Origin: Curtobacterium pusillum
Lineage (GTDB): Bacteria; Actinomycetota; Actinomycetes; Actinomycetales; Microbacteriaceae
Assembly: GCA_002025645.1 (NCBI GenBank)
Contig: CP018783.1
Span: 2,418,001 to 2,482,000, forward strand
Reading direction: 5' to 3'
DNA: 64,000 bases
In this document: in pieces, positions 53,401-62,288 of the stretch
Layout of the letters: each line of letters opens with the position of its first letter
How positions within the stretch are numbered: the stretch's first letter is position 1
Notes under the pieces: generated by a model
What the model was told of the DNA's origin: nothing
Database searches by the model: none
Seen by the model: the letters and a program-made list of their open reading frames with translations, nothing else
Program-made: the position numbers and the translations under genes

Positions 53401-55199
53401 TGTGTGGACTCGCGGGCGAGATCCGGTTCGACGGGACGTCCCCGGACGTCGGTGCGGTGGCACGCATGACCGGGTGCCTGCGGCACCGCGGCCCCGACGG
53501 CGACGGACTGTGGGCACGGGGGCCGGTGGCGCTCGGGCACCGCCGGCTGTCGATCGTCGACCTGTCCACGGCCGGGGCCCAGCCGATGGTGATCCCGCGG
53601 CTCGGACTGACGATCGCCTACAACGGCATGGTCTACAACTACCGGCAGCTCCGCGACGAGCTGCACGGCAAGGGGCACACGTTCGACTCGACCTCGGACA
53701 CCGAGGTCATCGTCGCCGCGTACGCCGAGTGGGGCACCGCGTTCGTCGACCACCTGATCGGGATGTTCGCGATCGCGATCTGGGAGCACGCGAGCGGTCG
53801 ACTCGTGCTCGCCCGCGACCGGCTCGGCATCAAGCCCCTGTACGTCGCCGAGGTCCCGGGCGGGCTCCGCTTCGCGAGCTCCCTGCCGGCGATCCTCGCC
53901 GGCAACGGCGGACCCGGGGGCAGCGTCGACACCTCCATCGACCCGGTCGCCTTCGCGTCGTACATGACCTTCCACTCCATCGTCCCGGCGCCGCGGACGA
54001 TCCTGTCCGGCGTGGGCAAGCTGCCACCCGCCACCGTCCGGGTGATCGAACCGTCCGGCACGTTCCGCGATACCACCTACTGGGAGCCCCGCTTCGAGCG
54101 CGACCCGGACAAGGCGGACTGGAGCGAGCAGGACTGGCAGGAGGGCTTCACCGAGAAGCTCCGCACCGCCGTGGAGCGCCGCATGGTGGCCGACGTGCCG
54201 GTCGGCGTGCTGCTGTCCGGCGGGATCGACTCGTCCCTCGTGGTGGCGTTGCTCGCCGAGGCCGGGCAGCAGGACCTCGCCACGTTCAGCATCGGCTTCG
54301 AGTCGGCGGGCGGGGAGTCCGGCGACGAGTTCGAGTACTCCGACGAGGTCGCGCGCCACTTCGGCACCGACCACCACCGCATCCGGATCCCGTCGTCGCG
54401 CCTGCTCGACGGCATCGACGGCGCGATCCAGGCGATGAGCGAGCCGATGGTCAGCCACGACTGCGTCGCGTTCTACCTGCTCTCCCAAGAGGTCTCGCAG
54501 CACGTCAAGGTCGTGCAGTCCGGCCAGGGTGCCGACGAGGTGCTCGGCGGGTACAGCTGGTACCCGCCGCTCGCGTCCGTCCCGCGGGACCAGGCCGCCG
54601 AGGTCTACCGTTCGGTGTTCATGGACCGCCGCTGGCCGGCGCTCCAGCCGCTGCTCGGGGAGCGCTGGCGGAGCGACGACGACACCCCGTCGGCGTTCGT
54701 GGACGCCTCGTTCGCGGTCCCGGGAGCGGAGACCAGCGTCGACGCCGCGCTCCGCAGCGACACGATGACGATGCTCGTCGACGACCCGGTGAAGCGCGTC
54801 GACAACATGACGATGGCGTGGGGACTCGAGGCGCGCGTGCCGTTCCTCGACCACGAGTTCGTCGAGTTCGCCGGAGCGATCCCGCCCGAGCTCAAGCTCG
54901 CGGACGGCGGCAAGGGCGTCATGAAGCGTGCGGCCCGCGGCATCGTGCCGGACGCCGTCATCGACCGGACGAAGGGGTACTTCCCGGTGCCGGCGATCCG
55001 GCAGCTCGAGGGGCCCTACCTGGAGCGCGTCCGGCAGGCGCTGCACGCCCCGGAGGCGCGGGAACGCGGGCTCTTCGACCCGGGTACCGTCGAGCGGATG
55101 CTCCAGGACCCGAACAGCACGCGGACCGAGATCGGCGCGAACGCGCTCTGGCAGCTCGGCCTGATCGAGATGTGGCTGCAGCACCAGGGGGTGCGGTGA
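53400..55199 (+). CDS. asparagine-synthetase-family amidotransferase, N-acetylglutaminylglutamine-amide type
   Basis: A 599-residue glutamine-dependent amidotransferase. Cys2 (MCGLAGE) is the class II glutaminase nucleophile; RHRGPDGDG, NGMVYNYRQLRDEL and RDRLGIKPLY complete that domain. The synthetase half has the PP-loop LLSGGIDSSLVVAL, SGQGADEVLGGY and LEARVPFLDHEFVEF. Its N-terminal and length profile match the amidotransferase of the NAGGN osmolyte trio more than housekeeping AsnB. It would amidate a free carboxylate on the product of the upstream ligase. ATG within TGATG junction; the stop overlaps the peptidase start (GTGA). Confidence 0.88.
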   Translation: MCGLAGEIRFDGTSPDVGAVARMTGCLRHRGPDGDGLWARGPVALGHRRLSIVDLSTAGAQPMVIPRLGLTIAYNGMVYNYRQLRDELHGKGHTFDSTSDTEVIVAAYAEWGTAFVDHLIGMFAIAIWEHASGRLVLARDRLGIKPLYVAEVPGGLRFASSLPAILAGNGGPGGSVDTSIDPVAFASYMTFHSIVPAPRTILSGVGKLPPATVRVIEPSGTFRDTTYWEPRFERDPDKADWSEQDWQEGFTEKLRTAVERRMVADVPVGVLLSGGIDSSLVVALLAEAGQQDLATFSIGFESAGGESGDEFEYSDEVARHFGTDHHRIRIPSSRLLDGIDGAIQAMSEPMVSHDCVAFYLLSQEVSQHVKVVQSGQGADEVLGGYSWYPPLASVPRDQAAEVYRSVFMDRRWPALQPLLGERWRSDDDTPSAFVDASFAVPGAETSVDAALRSDTMTMLVDDPVKRVDNMTMAWGLEARVPFLDHEFVEFAGAIPPELKLADGGKGVMKRAARGIVPDAVIDRTKGYFPVPAIRQLEGPYLERVRQALHAPEARERGLFDPGTVERMLQDPNSTRTEIGANALWQLGLIEMWLQHQGVR

Positions 55200-57112
55200 G
55201 CGGGCCTGGAGGCGCGGCACCCGTCGCGTCGTCGGCCCGCGTCGAGCAGGCGGTCGACCTGGGCGAGCGCCTCGTCGCGGCCTGGGGATCGTGGGGGCCC
55301 ACCATGACGCGCAACGCGCGCCGGGTGGCGTTCGTCAGCGACCGGCACGGCAGCCCCGAGGTCTTCGTGCAGGACGTCGTCGTCGACGGTGCTCCGTCCG
55401 AACCCGTCCGGATCCGGCTGTCCGACGACCCGGTGATCCGGGTCACGTGGTCCTCCGACGGAGAGTGGCTGGCCGTGGCGATCGCGACCGACGGCGGCGT
55501 GAAGCAGCAGGTGTGGGTGGTGCGCCCGGACGGCAGCGACGCCGCGCAGATCGCCGGCTCGCGGTACCAGCACGCCGAACTCGGACCGTGGAGCCGCAGC
55601 GGGCACCGGGTCGTCATCACCCTGCCCTCCACCGAACCCGAGCAGCCGGCACGCTCGTACCTCGTCGACCCCGTCTCCGGTGACCGCGACGACCTCGCCG
55701 TCGGGGAGCTCATCCACATCCTCGACCTCTCCGTCGAGGAACGCCTCGTCGTGCTCCGGGACGGTCAGCGCGGCAACGAGTTCGTCGTCGTGGTCGACCG
55801 GCTGACGGACGAGAGCCAGGCACTCCTGACCGACCCGCCGGACGGCTCGGCGGAGATCGCGTTCCTCCGACCCTCGCCCGCGAGCGAGACCAGCCCGCTC
55901 GTCGCCTACGTCGCGACCGAGGCCGGCCTGCCGCGTCGGCAGCTCGTCGCGCAGCCCGTCGGACCGCACGGGTGGCGCGGGCAGCCCCGACGGATCATCG
56001 AGCGCGCCGAGGCGGAGCTCGAGTACCTCGACGCCGACGACGCCGGGCGGACCCTCCTGCTCGTCTGGAACGTCGACGGCCGCAGCGAACTCGACCTCAT
56101 CAACACGCACGACGCCTCGCGCACCCCGGTGCCCGACCTGCCCGGGTACGTCGTCACCGACCCGGTCCTCAGCCGCGACGGGCGGAGCGTCATCCTCGCC
56201 GTCGAGGGCCCCACCCGGCCACGCGAACTCTGGCGACTCGACACGAACGCGCTCACCTGGAGCCGGGTCACGGACGTGCCCGTGCTGCCGGAGGCGACCC
56301 TCGTCGAGCCGACCCTCGAGCGGTTCGCCGCACGAGACGGACTGGAGCTCACCGGCTGGCTGTACCGGGCCGCGGAGCCGACCGCGTCGTCGACCGGCGG
56401 CGACCCCGATGCCGGTGCCGTGCCTCCCGGCCGCGCAGCGATGCTGCACCTGCACGGCGGACCGGAGTCGCAGGAGCGACCCACCTTCTCGCCGCAGCAC
56501 CAGGCGCTCGCCGCCGCGGGGATCACGGTGTTCGCACCGAACATCCGCGGATCCAGCGGGTACGGGCGGGACTTCGTGCACGCCGACGACCTCGCGCTGC
56601 GCTGGAACGCGCTCGCCGACGTCGTGGACTGCGCGCGGTTCCTGGTGTCGAACGGGTACGCGGACCGCTCCCGGGTCGCCGTCGAGGGCCGCTCGTACGG
56701 CGGGTACGCCACCCTCGCGTCGCTGGCCTTCACGCCGGACGTCTTCGCCGCCGGCGTCGCGGTCTGCGGGATGAGCGACTTCGCGACGTTCTACCGGGAC
56801 ACCGAACCGTGGATCGCGTCGGCAGCCGCCACGAAGTACGGGCACCCCGTGGACGACGCCGCGCTGCTCGACTCGCTCTCGCCGATGCGGGCGATCGACG
56901 ACGTCACCGCGCCGCTGCTCGTCGTGCACGGCGAACTCGACACGAACGTGCCGATCGGTGAGGCGCACCAGGTCGTGGCGGCGCTGCGGGGGCGGTCGCA
57001 CGACGTGGAGTACCTCGAGCTCGCGGGCGAGGGGCACGAGTACCGGCGGGCGTCCTCGCGGGCGGAGCTCGTCGGCCGGATGGTGCGGTTCCTGGCGTCC
57101 CGGCTGCGGTAG
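55196..57112 (+). CDS. S9-family prolyl oligopeptidase-like serine peptidase
   Basis: A 638-residue cytoplasmic peptidase: an N-terminal beta-propeller (about 25-370; repeats such as RRVAFVSDRHGSPEVFVQ and VTWSSDGEWLAVA) and a C-terminal alpha/beta hydrolase domain with HGGPESQ, nucleophile Ser500 in GRSYGGY, Asp582 in HGELDTNVP and His614 in GEGHEYRR. No signal peptide. GTG at 55196 overlaps the amidotransferase stop, and its first codons are written by a GGCCTGGAGGCGCGGC repeat copy, so a later start (ATG 55303) cannot be excluded. Operon position suggests it recycles or trims the peptide made upstream. Confidence 0.9.
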   Translation: MSGPGGAAPVASSARVEQAVDLGERLVAAWGSWGPTMTRNARRVAFVSDRHGSPEVFVQDVVVDGAPSEPVRIRLSDDPVIRVTWSSDGEWLAVAIATDGGVKQQVWVVRPDGSDAAQIAGSRYQHAELGPWSRSGHRVVITLPSTEPEQPARSYLVDPVSGDRDDLAVGELIHILDLSVEERLVVLRDGQRGNEFVVVVDRLTDESQALLTDPPDGSAEIAFLRPSPASETSPLVAYVATEAGLPRRQLVAQPVGPHGWRGQPRRIIERAEAELEYLDADDAGRTLLLVWNVDGRSELDLINTHDASRTPVPDLPGYVVTDPVLSRDGRSVILAVEGPTRPRELWRLDTNALTWSRVTDVPVLPEATLVEPTLERFAARDGLELTGWLYRAAEPTASSTGGDPDAGAVPPGRAAMLHLHGGPESQERPTFSPQHQALAAAGITVFAPNIRGSSGYGRDFVHADDLALRWNALADVVDCARFLVSNGYADRSRVAVEGRSYGGYATLASLAFTPDVFAAGVAVCGMSDFATFYRDTEPWIASAAATKYGHPVDDAALLDSLSPMRAIDDVTAPLLVVHGELDTNVPIGEAHQVVAALRGRSHDVEYLELAGEGHEYRRASSRAELVGRMVRFLASRLR

Positions 57113-57140
57113 CGCGGGGGCGGGCGGCGCGCTCCGCAGT

Positions 57141-57232
57141 GTGCGAGGTTCCGCGCAGCGTGCGGGGTGGATCGCCTCGCACACTGTTGTGCACCTCGCA
57201 CGGTGACGGAGCGCACGTCGCACGGTGCGAGG
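57141..57232. repeat. GTGCGAGG/CCTCGCAC repeats in a peptidase-GNAT gap
   Basis: GTGCGAGG at 57141 and 57225 and its inverse CCTCGCAC at 57175 and 57194, within 92 bp, allow alternative hairpins. The TCGCACGGTG word also occurs twice. Possible terminator or regulatory element; the only thing visible in this 187-bp gap. Confidence 0.5.
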
Positions 57233-57299
57233 AGCGGGCGCCGCGTCACGTGGTGCAACGATGCGCCGCGGGAACCCCGTGGAGTCGCAGGATGGACGC

Positions 57300-58214
57300 A
57301 TGACGACCGATGCCCCGACGACCGACCTGACCCGACCCGGAGAGGTCCTCCTGACCGCCACCGCGGACGTCGGCGACGTCGTGGACCGGGCGCGCAACCG
57401 CTACGCCGCCGCGGTGGTCGCCGACACCGCCGGGTGGGCGGACGGCGACCGACGCCGGCTCGAGGACCTCGGGTTCCGCGGGGGCGACGCGCGCGGCGAG
57501 GCCGTCCGGACCCTCGACCTCACCATCGCCGACGACGGCACCCCGACCCGGCTGCTCGACAACCCCGCGCTGGCCTCGCTCAACGGCGAGCACGCCCGGT
57601 TCGCCGAACGCCGCGGGGAGATCGCGCGGTACCTGCCCGACGTCTCGGTGTGGACCGGGATCCCGGAACGGCCCACCGCGCAGGACTGGGAGGACGTCCG
57701 TCTGCTGCTCGGATCCGGTTCGGTCTTCGGCGTCGGTGCGTCGGCGGAGGTCCCCGAGGGGTGGCCCGCGGTCGAGAGCGCCGGCGGTGTGCAGCTCACC
57801 GGCGAGGCCATCGAGGGCGCTCCGGACCCCGAGGCAGTCGAACTCACGCCCGACGACGTCCCCGAGATCCTCGCGCTCATCGCCCGCACCAAGCCCGGGC
57901 CGTTCCTGCCCCGCACGATCGAGCTCGGGCGCTACGTCGGCATCCGGCGTGAGGGACGCCTGATCGCCATGGCCGGGGAGCGCCTGCACCCGCCAGGGTG
58001 GACCGAGATCAGCGCCGTGTGCACGGACGCCGAGTTCCGCGGACAGGGGCTCGGTCGGCGCCTGGTGCTCGACGTCGCGTACGGCATCCGGCAGCGGGGC
58101 GAGACGCCGCTCATGCACGCCGCCGCCGGGAACACCGGGGCGATCGGGCTGTACCAGCACCTCGGGTTCCAGCTGCGGGACCGCGGGGCACCGCGGTTCG
58201 TGCAGGTGCCCTGA
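57300..58214 (+). CDS. GNAT-family N-acetyltransferase
   Basis: A 304-residue acetyltransferase. The C-terminal GNAT domain (about 190-300) has the acetyl-CoA loop FRGQGLGRRLV, preceded by WTEISAVCTDAE, and the LMHAAAGNTGAIGLYQHLGFQLRD core of FR47-like enzymes. The first 180 residues lack an acetyl-CoA motif and may be a degenerate second GNAT or substrate domain. It lies after the ligase/amidotransferase/peptidase operon and may supply the N-acetyl cap of an NAGGN-like product; that is inference, and the 187-bp gap with repeats allows independent expression. Confidence 0.8.
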   Translation: MTTDAPTTDLTRPGEVLLTATADVGDVVDRARNRYAAAVVADTAGWADGDRRRLEDLGFRGGDARGEAVRTLDLTIADDGTPTRLLDNPALASLNGEHARFAERRGEIARYLPDVSVWTGIPERPTAQDWEDVRLLLGSGSVFGVGASAEVPEGWPAVESAGGVQLTGEAIEGAPDPEAVELTPDDVPEILALIARTKPGPFLPRTIELGRYVGIRREGRLIAMAGERLHPPGWTEISAVCTDAEFRGQGLGRRLVLDVAYGIRQRGETPLMHAAAGNTGAIGLYQHLGFQLRDRGAPRFVQVP

Positions 58215-58218
58215 GGGC

Positions 58219-59331
58219 TCAGGCGGTCGCGGCGGACGTCGTCGGGTGCAGGGCGTCGAGCTCCGGCGCCGGGTCGCCGACGATGCAGCGGGCCAGGGCA
58301 TCACCGAGCAACGGGCCCATCGTGAGTCCGGCCGCGCCGTAGCCAGTGGCGACGAAGAGGCCCTCGTGCCCCGGGACGGCCCCGACGATCGGCATCGTGT
58401 CGTCGGCCAGCGGGCGGAGTCCGACACGGGTCTCGAGGAACGTCGCGTCGGCGAGCCCCGGCGCGATCGACAGCGCGTCCCGCAGGACCTGGAGCTGCCC
58501 GGCCGCCGTCACGCGGGCGTCGAAGCCGCTCCCGGTCTCGCGGGTCGCACCGACGGCGACGCGCGACCCGTCGAACGCGACGAGGTAGTGGTGCGAGAGC
58601 GGGTGCACGGAGGGCCAGTGCGTGGTGTCCACCCCGGGCAGCGTCAGGTGCGTGATCTGTCCACGCTGCGGCGCCACCGGGACCCGCAGCCCGAGCGCCC
58701 CGAGCAGGTCGTTGGTCCACGCGCCGCCGGCGAGCACGATCGCGTCGGGATCCACGGTCCGGTCCCCGACGCGCACACGTCCGTCGTCGACCAGCGTGGC
58801 GTGTGCCGCGACGGTCGTCCCACCGTGCCGTCGACCGGCCTCGACGAGCGCATCCCGGACAGTCCGCCCGTCGACCCGACCGCCGCCCTCGATCCAGAGG
58901 GCGTCGAGACCAGTGGCGAGCGGCGGGAACAGCTCGCGAGCGCGGTCCCCGCCGATCCGCTCCACCCGGCCGACCACGTCCGGCTCCGCAGCACGTCGGC
59001 GTTCGACCCGCTCCTCCGCCGCGTCGACCGCCGACGGGTCGGCGTTCACCACGAGGGCGCCGCTCCGGCGGTGACCGGTGTGCGTGACGCCGACGTCCGC
59101 CAGACGCGCCAGGACCTCCGGCCAGAACGCCGCGCCACGGACGTACAGGTCCGCGAACGGGCCGTCGATCGCCGACGACCACGGCTGCAGGATCCCGGCG
59201 CTCGCCGCGGTCGCCTGCCCGACCGCACCGTCGTCGACGAGCGTCACGTCCACGCCGCGACGGGCGAGTGCGAAGAAGGTGGCGGCGCCGGCGATGCCCG
59301 ACCCGATGACGACGACGGAGCGTGATCCCAT
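58219..59331 (-). CDS. DAO-family FAD-dependent oxidase (glycine/D-amino acid oxidase-like)
   Basis: A 370-residue flavoprotein: VVVIGSGIAGAATFFALARRGVDVTLVDDG dinucleotide site at the N-terminus, ATAASAGILQPW, PQRGQITHL, and the C-terminal GLRPLADDTMPIVGAVPGHEGLFVATGYGAAGLTMGPLLGD typical of D-amino acid dehydrogenases and glycine oxidase (cited in part). It oxidises an amine or amino acid to an imino product. ATG at 59331 with a CAGGAT hexamer 6 nt before it. Convergent with the GNAT gene, 4 bp apart. No thi genes nearby, so ThiO is not claimed. Confidence 0.87.
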   Translation of the reverse strand: MGSRSVVVIGSGIAGAATFFALARRGVDVTLVDDGAVGQATAASAGILQPWSSAIDGPFADLYVRGAAFWPEVLARLADVGVTHTGHRRSGALVVNADPSAVDAAEERVERRRAAEPDVVGRVERIGGDRARELFPPLATGLDALWIEGGGRVDGRTVRDALVEAGRRHGGTTVAAHATLVDDGRVRVGDRTVDPDAIVLAGGAWTNDLLGALGLRVPVAPQRGQITHLTLPGVDTTHWPSVHPLSHHYLVAFDGSRVAVGATRETGSGFDARVTAAGQLQVLRDALSIAPGLADATFLETRVGLRPLADDTMPIVGAVPGHEGLFVATGYGAAGLTMGPLLGDALARCIVGDPAPELDALHPTTSAATA

Positions 59332-59472
59332 GCACCGATCCTGCCGGAAGGCACATCCGAGGCACGCGCGCACAGGCCAGTTCGGGGGGTTGACCCTGCT
59401 GTCGGCGGATCCGCACACTGACTGCGTCGGGCAAGGGACTGCCCGGGCACAGGGGACCAGGAGGGTCGGATC

Positions 59473-60456
59473 GTGCGCATGTCTTCCGTGACCGCAGGGG
59501 CGGTCGTACTCGGGATCGCGGTCACCGCGGTCGTCGTCACGTCGATCGACGAGGGGCGGGCCGACGCGGCACCGACGTGTCGGGGTGACCGGATCACCGT
59601 CGCCGAACTCACGAGCGGGTGCGCGGTGGCGACGGGGACGGTCGTCCTGCCCGACGGCCGCCGCTTCGGCGTCCCGCGCGCCGGCACCACGGTGTCCGCG
59701 CTGCCGGTGGGCGCAGCTGGTGCGCACGACCCGGGCGACGTGTCCATCACGAACACCGGGCGGGCCGGCATCGCGGTGGTCGTCGACCACGTCTGGTCCG
59801 GTTCGCCGGCGGCGGTCCGGCAGGAACGTGCGGCGGTGCGGGCCAGGTCCGCCGTCGTGGCGCGCGCCGCCACCGCGACCGCAACGCAGCCGGTGTCGAG
59901 CTGCAGCAACAAGACGTATACCAAGCTCGGCTTCCGGTGGGCGGCACCGGTCAGCTGGAGCTACAACGCCACGGGGCAGAAGGTCTCCGGCGCGTCGACG
60001 ATCCGCTCCGGAGCCGACGCGTGGACGGGTGCCGTGTCGGCGTGCGGGAGGAAGGCCACCACGACGGCGGCCGAGCGGTTCGTCGGCACCACCACCCAGG
60101 CGACCGGCGTCACGGCGGCCGGCGGGTGCGGGGCGACGAGCGGGACGAGCGTCGTCGGGTGGGGCTCCCTGCGCTCGGGCACCCTGGCGGTGACGTGCGT
60201 CTGGTCGCGGTCCGGCACGGCGATCGAGGTCGACCAGCGCTACTCGACGGCGGTGGCCTGGTCGACGTCCACGGCGTGCTCCGGTGCCCGGTTCGACCTG
60301 CGCGGCGTCGCGACGCACGAGTGGGGTCACGCGTTCGGACTCGGGCACACGGCGCAGAACAGCGGCCTCGTGATGAAGCCGGCGTCGACGACCTGCGAGG
60401 TCGGCCAGCGCACGCTCGGACTCGGCGACCTGACGGGCATCGACGCCCTGTACTGA
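59473..60456 (+). CDS. secreted matrixin-like zinc metalloprotease
   Basis: A 327-residue exported protein. A signal peptide (MRMSSVTAGAVVLGIAVTAVVVT...) is followed by a Thr/Ser/Ala-rich mature chain and, near the C-terminus, the metzincin site HEWGHAFGLGH (His282, Glu283, His286, His292) with Met in SGLVMKP as Met-turn, the matrixin hallmark. Four or more cysteines suggest disulfides outside the cell. GGAGG stands 8 nt before the GTG at 59473, preferred over the ATG at 59479. A stand-alone gene between two unrelated units. Substrate unknown, perhaps plant or microbial surface proteins. Confidence 0.83.
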   Translation: MRMSSVTAGAVVLGIAVTAVVVTSIDEGRADAAPTCRGDRITVAELTSGCAVATGTVVLPDGRRFGVPRAGTTVSALPVGAAGAHDPGDVSITNTGRAGIAVVVDHVWSGSPAAVRQERAAVRARSAVVARAATATATQPVSSCSNKTYTKLGFRWAAPVSWSYNATGQKVSGASTIRSGADAWTGAVSACGRKATTTAAERFVGTTTQATGVTAAGGCGATSGTSVVGWGSLRSGTLAVTCVWSRSGTAIEVDQRYSTAVAWSTSTACSGARFDLRGVATHEWGHAFGLGHTAQNSGLVMKPASTTCEVGQRTLGLGDLTGIDALY

Positions 60457-60469
60457 TTCGTCGATTCTC

Positions 60470-60475
60470 TAGGAT
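60470..60475 (+). promoter_or_regulatory. -10 element of gntR-like gene (leaderless)
   Basis: TAGGAT followed by 6 nt and the ATG at 60482. Confidence 0.55.
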
Positions 60476-60481
60476 CGAGGC

Positions 60482-61198
60482 ATGTCCAGCACGATGCCCG
60501 GGTTCGGGAGCGAACGCATCACGCAGCTCGGCCTGCGGGACCGCGTCTACGACCGGGTGCTCGAGGTGCTCATGGGCCACGACGTCGAACCGGGGATGCG
60601 CCTGTCGATCGACGGACTCGCCCGGACCCTCGGCGTCTCACCCACCCCGGTGCGCGAGGCGCTCGTGCAGCTCGAGCGGACGGGCCTCGTCACGCGCGAG
60701 GCGAACAAGGGGTACCGGGTGTCCCCGCCGCTCGCGGGGGACCAGCTCGAGGCGCTCTTCGACGCCCGGCTCATCGTGGAGAGCGGCGCCGTCGACCTCG
60801 CCGCCCGCGGTGACGTCGACGTGCTGCGGGGCCGTCTCGAGGGTGCGCTCGCCGAGCAGGCGGCCGTCGCCGAGGAGATCGCCGCGGTCGGGGCGGCAGA
60901 CGCGTCCGAGGAGCTGATGGCCCGGTTCTTCCGGAGCGACTGGCAGTTCCACCAGCTCGTCTTCGACGCGACGCGGAACCCGTTCCTCGAGGAGATGTCC
61001 GAGATCATCACCACGCGGGTGCACCGGATGCGGCAGATCGTCGAGGGTGGCGGCGACGACACCGACCGTGCCGTGCAGGAACACCGGGCGGTCCTCGACG
61101 CGCTCGCCGTGGGGCCGGACGCAGCGGTGGCGGCGATGCGGCACCACATCGACGCGGTCCGACTGCGGTCCCGCGCCGACGCTTCGCACGCCGGGTAG
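60482..61198 (+). CDS. GntR-family (FCD/FadR type) transcriptional regulator
   Basis: A 238-residue regulator: N-terminal winged helix (about 18-80: RLSIDGLARTLGVSPTPVREALVQLERTGLV in parts) and C-terminal FCD effector domain with metal-binding style residues (ARLIVESGAVDLAA, FFRSDWQFHQLVFDATRN, EEMSEII, EHRAVLDAL, HHIDAV). It precedes, in the same direction, a TIM-barrel/dehydrogenase operon headed by a perfect palindrome typical of GntR operators, so local repression relieved by a sugar acid is likely. Confidence 0.9.
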   Translation: MSSTMPGFGSERITQLGLRDRVYDRVLEVLMGHDVEPGMRLSIDGLARTLGVSPTPVREALVQLERTGLVTREANKGYRVSPPLAGDQLEALFDARLIVESGAVDLAARGDVDVLRGRLEGALAEQAAVAEEIAAVGAADASEELMARFFRSDWQFHQLVFDATRNPFLEEMSEIITTRVHRMRQIVEGGGDDTDRAVQEHRAVLDALAVGPDAAVAAMRHHIDAVRLRSRADASHAG

Positions 61199-61233
61199 CG
61201 CGGTCGGGGTTGCGCTTCGGCTCTGCACGAGTA

Positions 61234-61251
61234 TCTTTCCTATAGGAAAGA
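61234..61251. promoter_or_regulatory. GntR-type operator palindrome
   Basis: TCTTTCCTATAGGAAAGA is a perfect 18-bp palindrome 38 bp before the TIM-barrel gene, in the 91-bp gap after gntR. The centre TATA may overlap the promoter. Confidence 0.75.
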
Positions 61252-61289
61252 GGTTCATCGCCGAACCAAGACATGCGAGGGAGCATTCC

Positions 61290-62288
61290 GTGAGCACACC
61301 ACAGGACTGGGTCGACCAGGACTGGAACCCTGCCACCTGGACGTCCGACACCTGGCCGATCGCCACGTGTCTGCACGGGTTCCCACCGGTCACCCGTGAC
61401 GGGACCGCCTTCCACGACGCCGACCCCGAGGTCTGGGACGACGTGTTCGCGCAGATCGAGGCCGTCGGGTTCTCGCTCGCCGAGCTCGCCGACAGCCACA
61501 TCCGGCCTGCCGACCTCGAGCGGTCCCGGCGCGACGAGCTGTTCGCCATCGCGAAGGCCCACGGCGTCGGGATCCCGTCGGTGCACCTGCAGCGCAAGAG
61601 CGTCGTCCAGCCCGGGCACGAGGAGGACAACCTCGCCTACGCGCACCGGACGATCGACGCCGCGGCCGAGTGGGGCATGCAGGTCTTCTCCACCGGACTG
61701 CACCAGCCGTTCAACGATGCCCAGCGCGCGGCCCTGTGGTTCTGGACCGCGCAGGGCCCGAAGGACCCCGAGGACCCGGAGGTCCGGAAGGCCGCCGTCT
61801 CGCGACTGCGTGAACTCGGGGAGCACGCGGCGTCCGTCGGGCTGCCGATGGCGCTCGAACTGTACGAGGACACCTACCTCGGCACCGCCGACAGTGCCGT
61901 GCGGCTGATCGAGGAGATCGGCCTGGACAACGTCGGGCTCAACGCGGACGTCGCGAACCTCATCCGCCTGCACCGTCCGGTCGAGGACTGGCGGGAGCTG
62001 TTCGCCAAGACCATGCCGCTGACGAACTACCTGCACGTGAAGAACTACACGCGGGACGAAGCGGGCGACGGCAGCTGGGCGACGAGCGCGCCGAGCACGA
62101 TGGAGGCCGGGCTCATCAACTACCGCCAGGTCCTCCGCGACGCCGTCGCCGACGGGTTCCGCGGGATCGTCATGACGGAGCAGTACGGCGGGGACAGCCT
62201 CGGTGTCTGCGCCACCAACCAGCAGTACATCCGTTCCGTGCTCGCCACCACGAGCGTGGGCACGAAGCACGAAGGAGCAACACGATGA
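61290..62288 (+). CDS. xylose-isomerase-like TIM-barrel protein (sugar phosphate isomerase/epimerase family)
   Basis: A 332-residue protein of the AP-endonuclease-2/xylose isomerase-like barrel. Likely metal ligands are Glu in LPMALELYEDTYLG, Asp/Asn in GLNADVANLI, His in NYLHVKNY and Glu in GIVMTEQYGG. Members isomerise or epimerise sugars, or dehydrate sugar acids. GTG start at 61290 with GAGGGAG upstream; the longer open frame through gntR is spurious. First gene of the operon under the palindrome; stop overlaps the next gene by ATGA. Confidence 0.85.
   Translation: MSTPQDWVDQDWNPATWTSDTWPIATCLHGFPPVTRDGTAFHDADPEVWDDVFAQIEAVGFSLAELADSHIRPADLERSRRDELFAIAKAHGVGIPSVHLQRKSVVQPGHEEDNLAYAHRTIDAAAEWGMQVFSTGLHQPFNDAQRAALWFWTAQGPKDPEDPEVRKAAVSRLRELGEHAASVGLPMALELYEDTYLGTADSAVRLIEEIGLDNVGLNADVANLIRLHRPVEDWRELFAKTMPLTNYLHVKNYTRDEAGDGSWATSAPSTMEAGLINYRQVLRDAVADGFRGIVMTEQYGGDSLGVCATNQQYIRSVLATTSVGTKHEGATR

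Noticed and set aside
58219-59331. Thiamine-pathway glycine oxidase ThiO
   Set aside because: No thiamine gene lies nearby and the sequence alone does not separate ThiO from other DAO-family oxidases.
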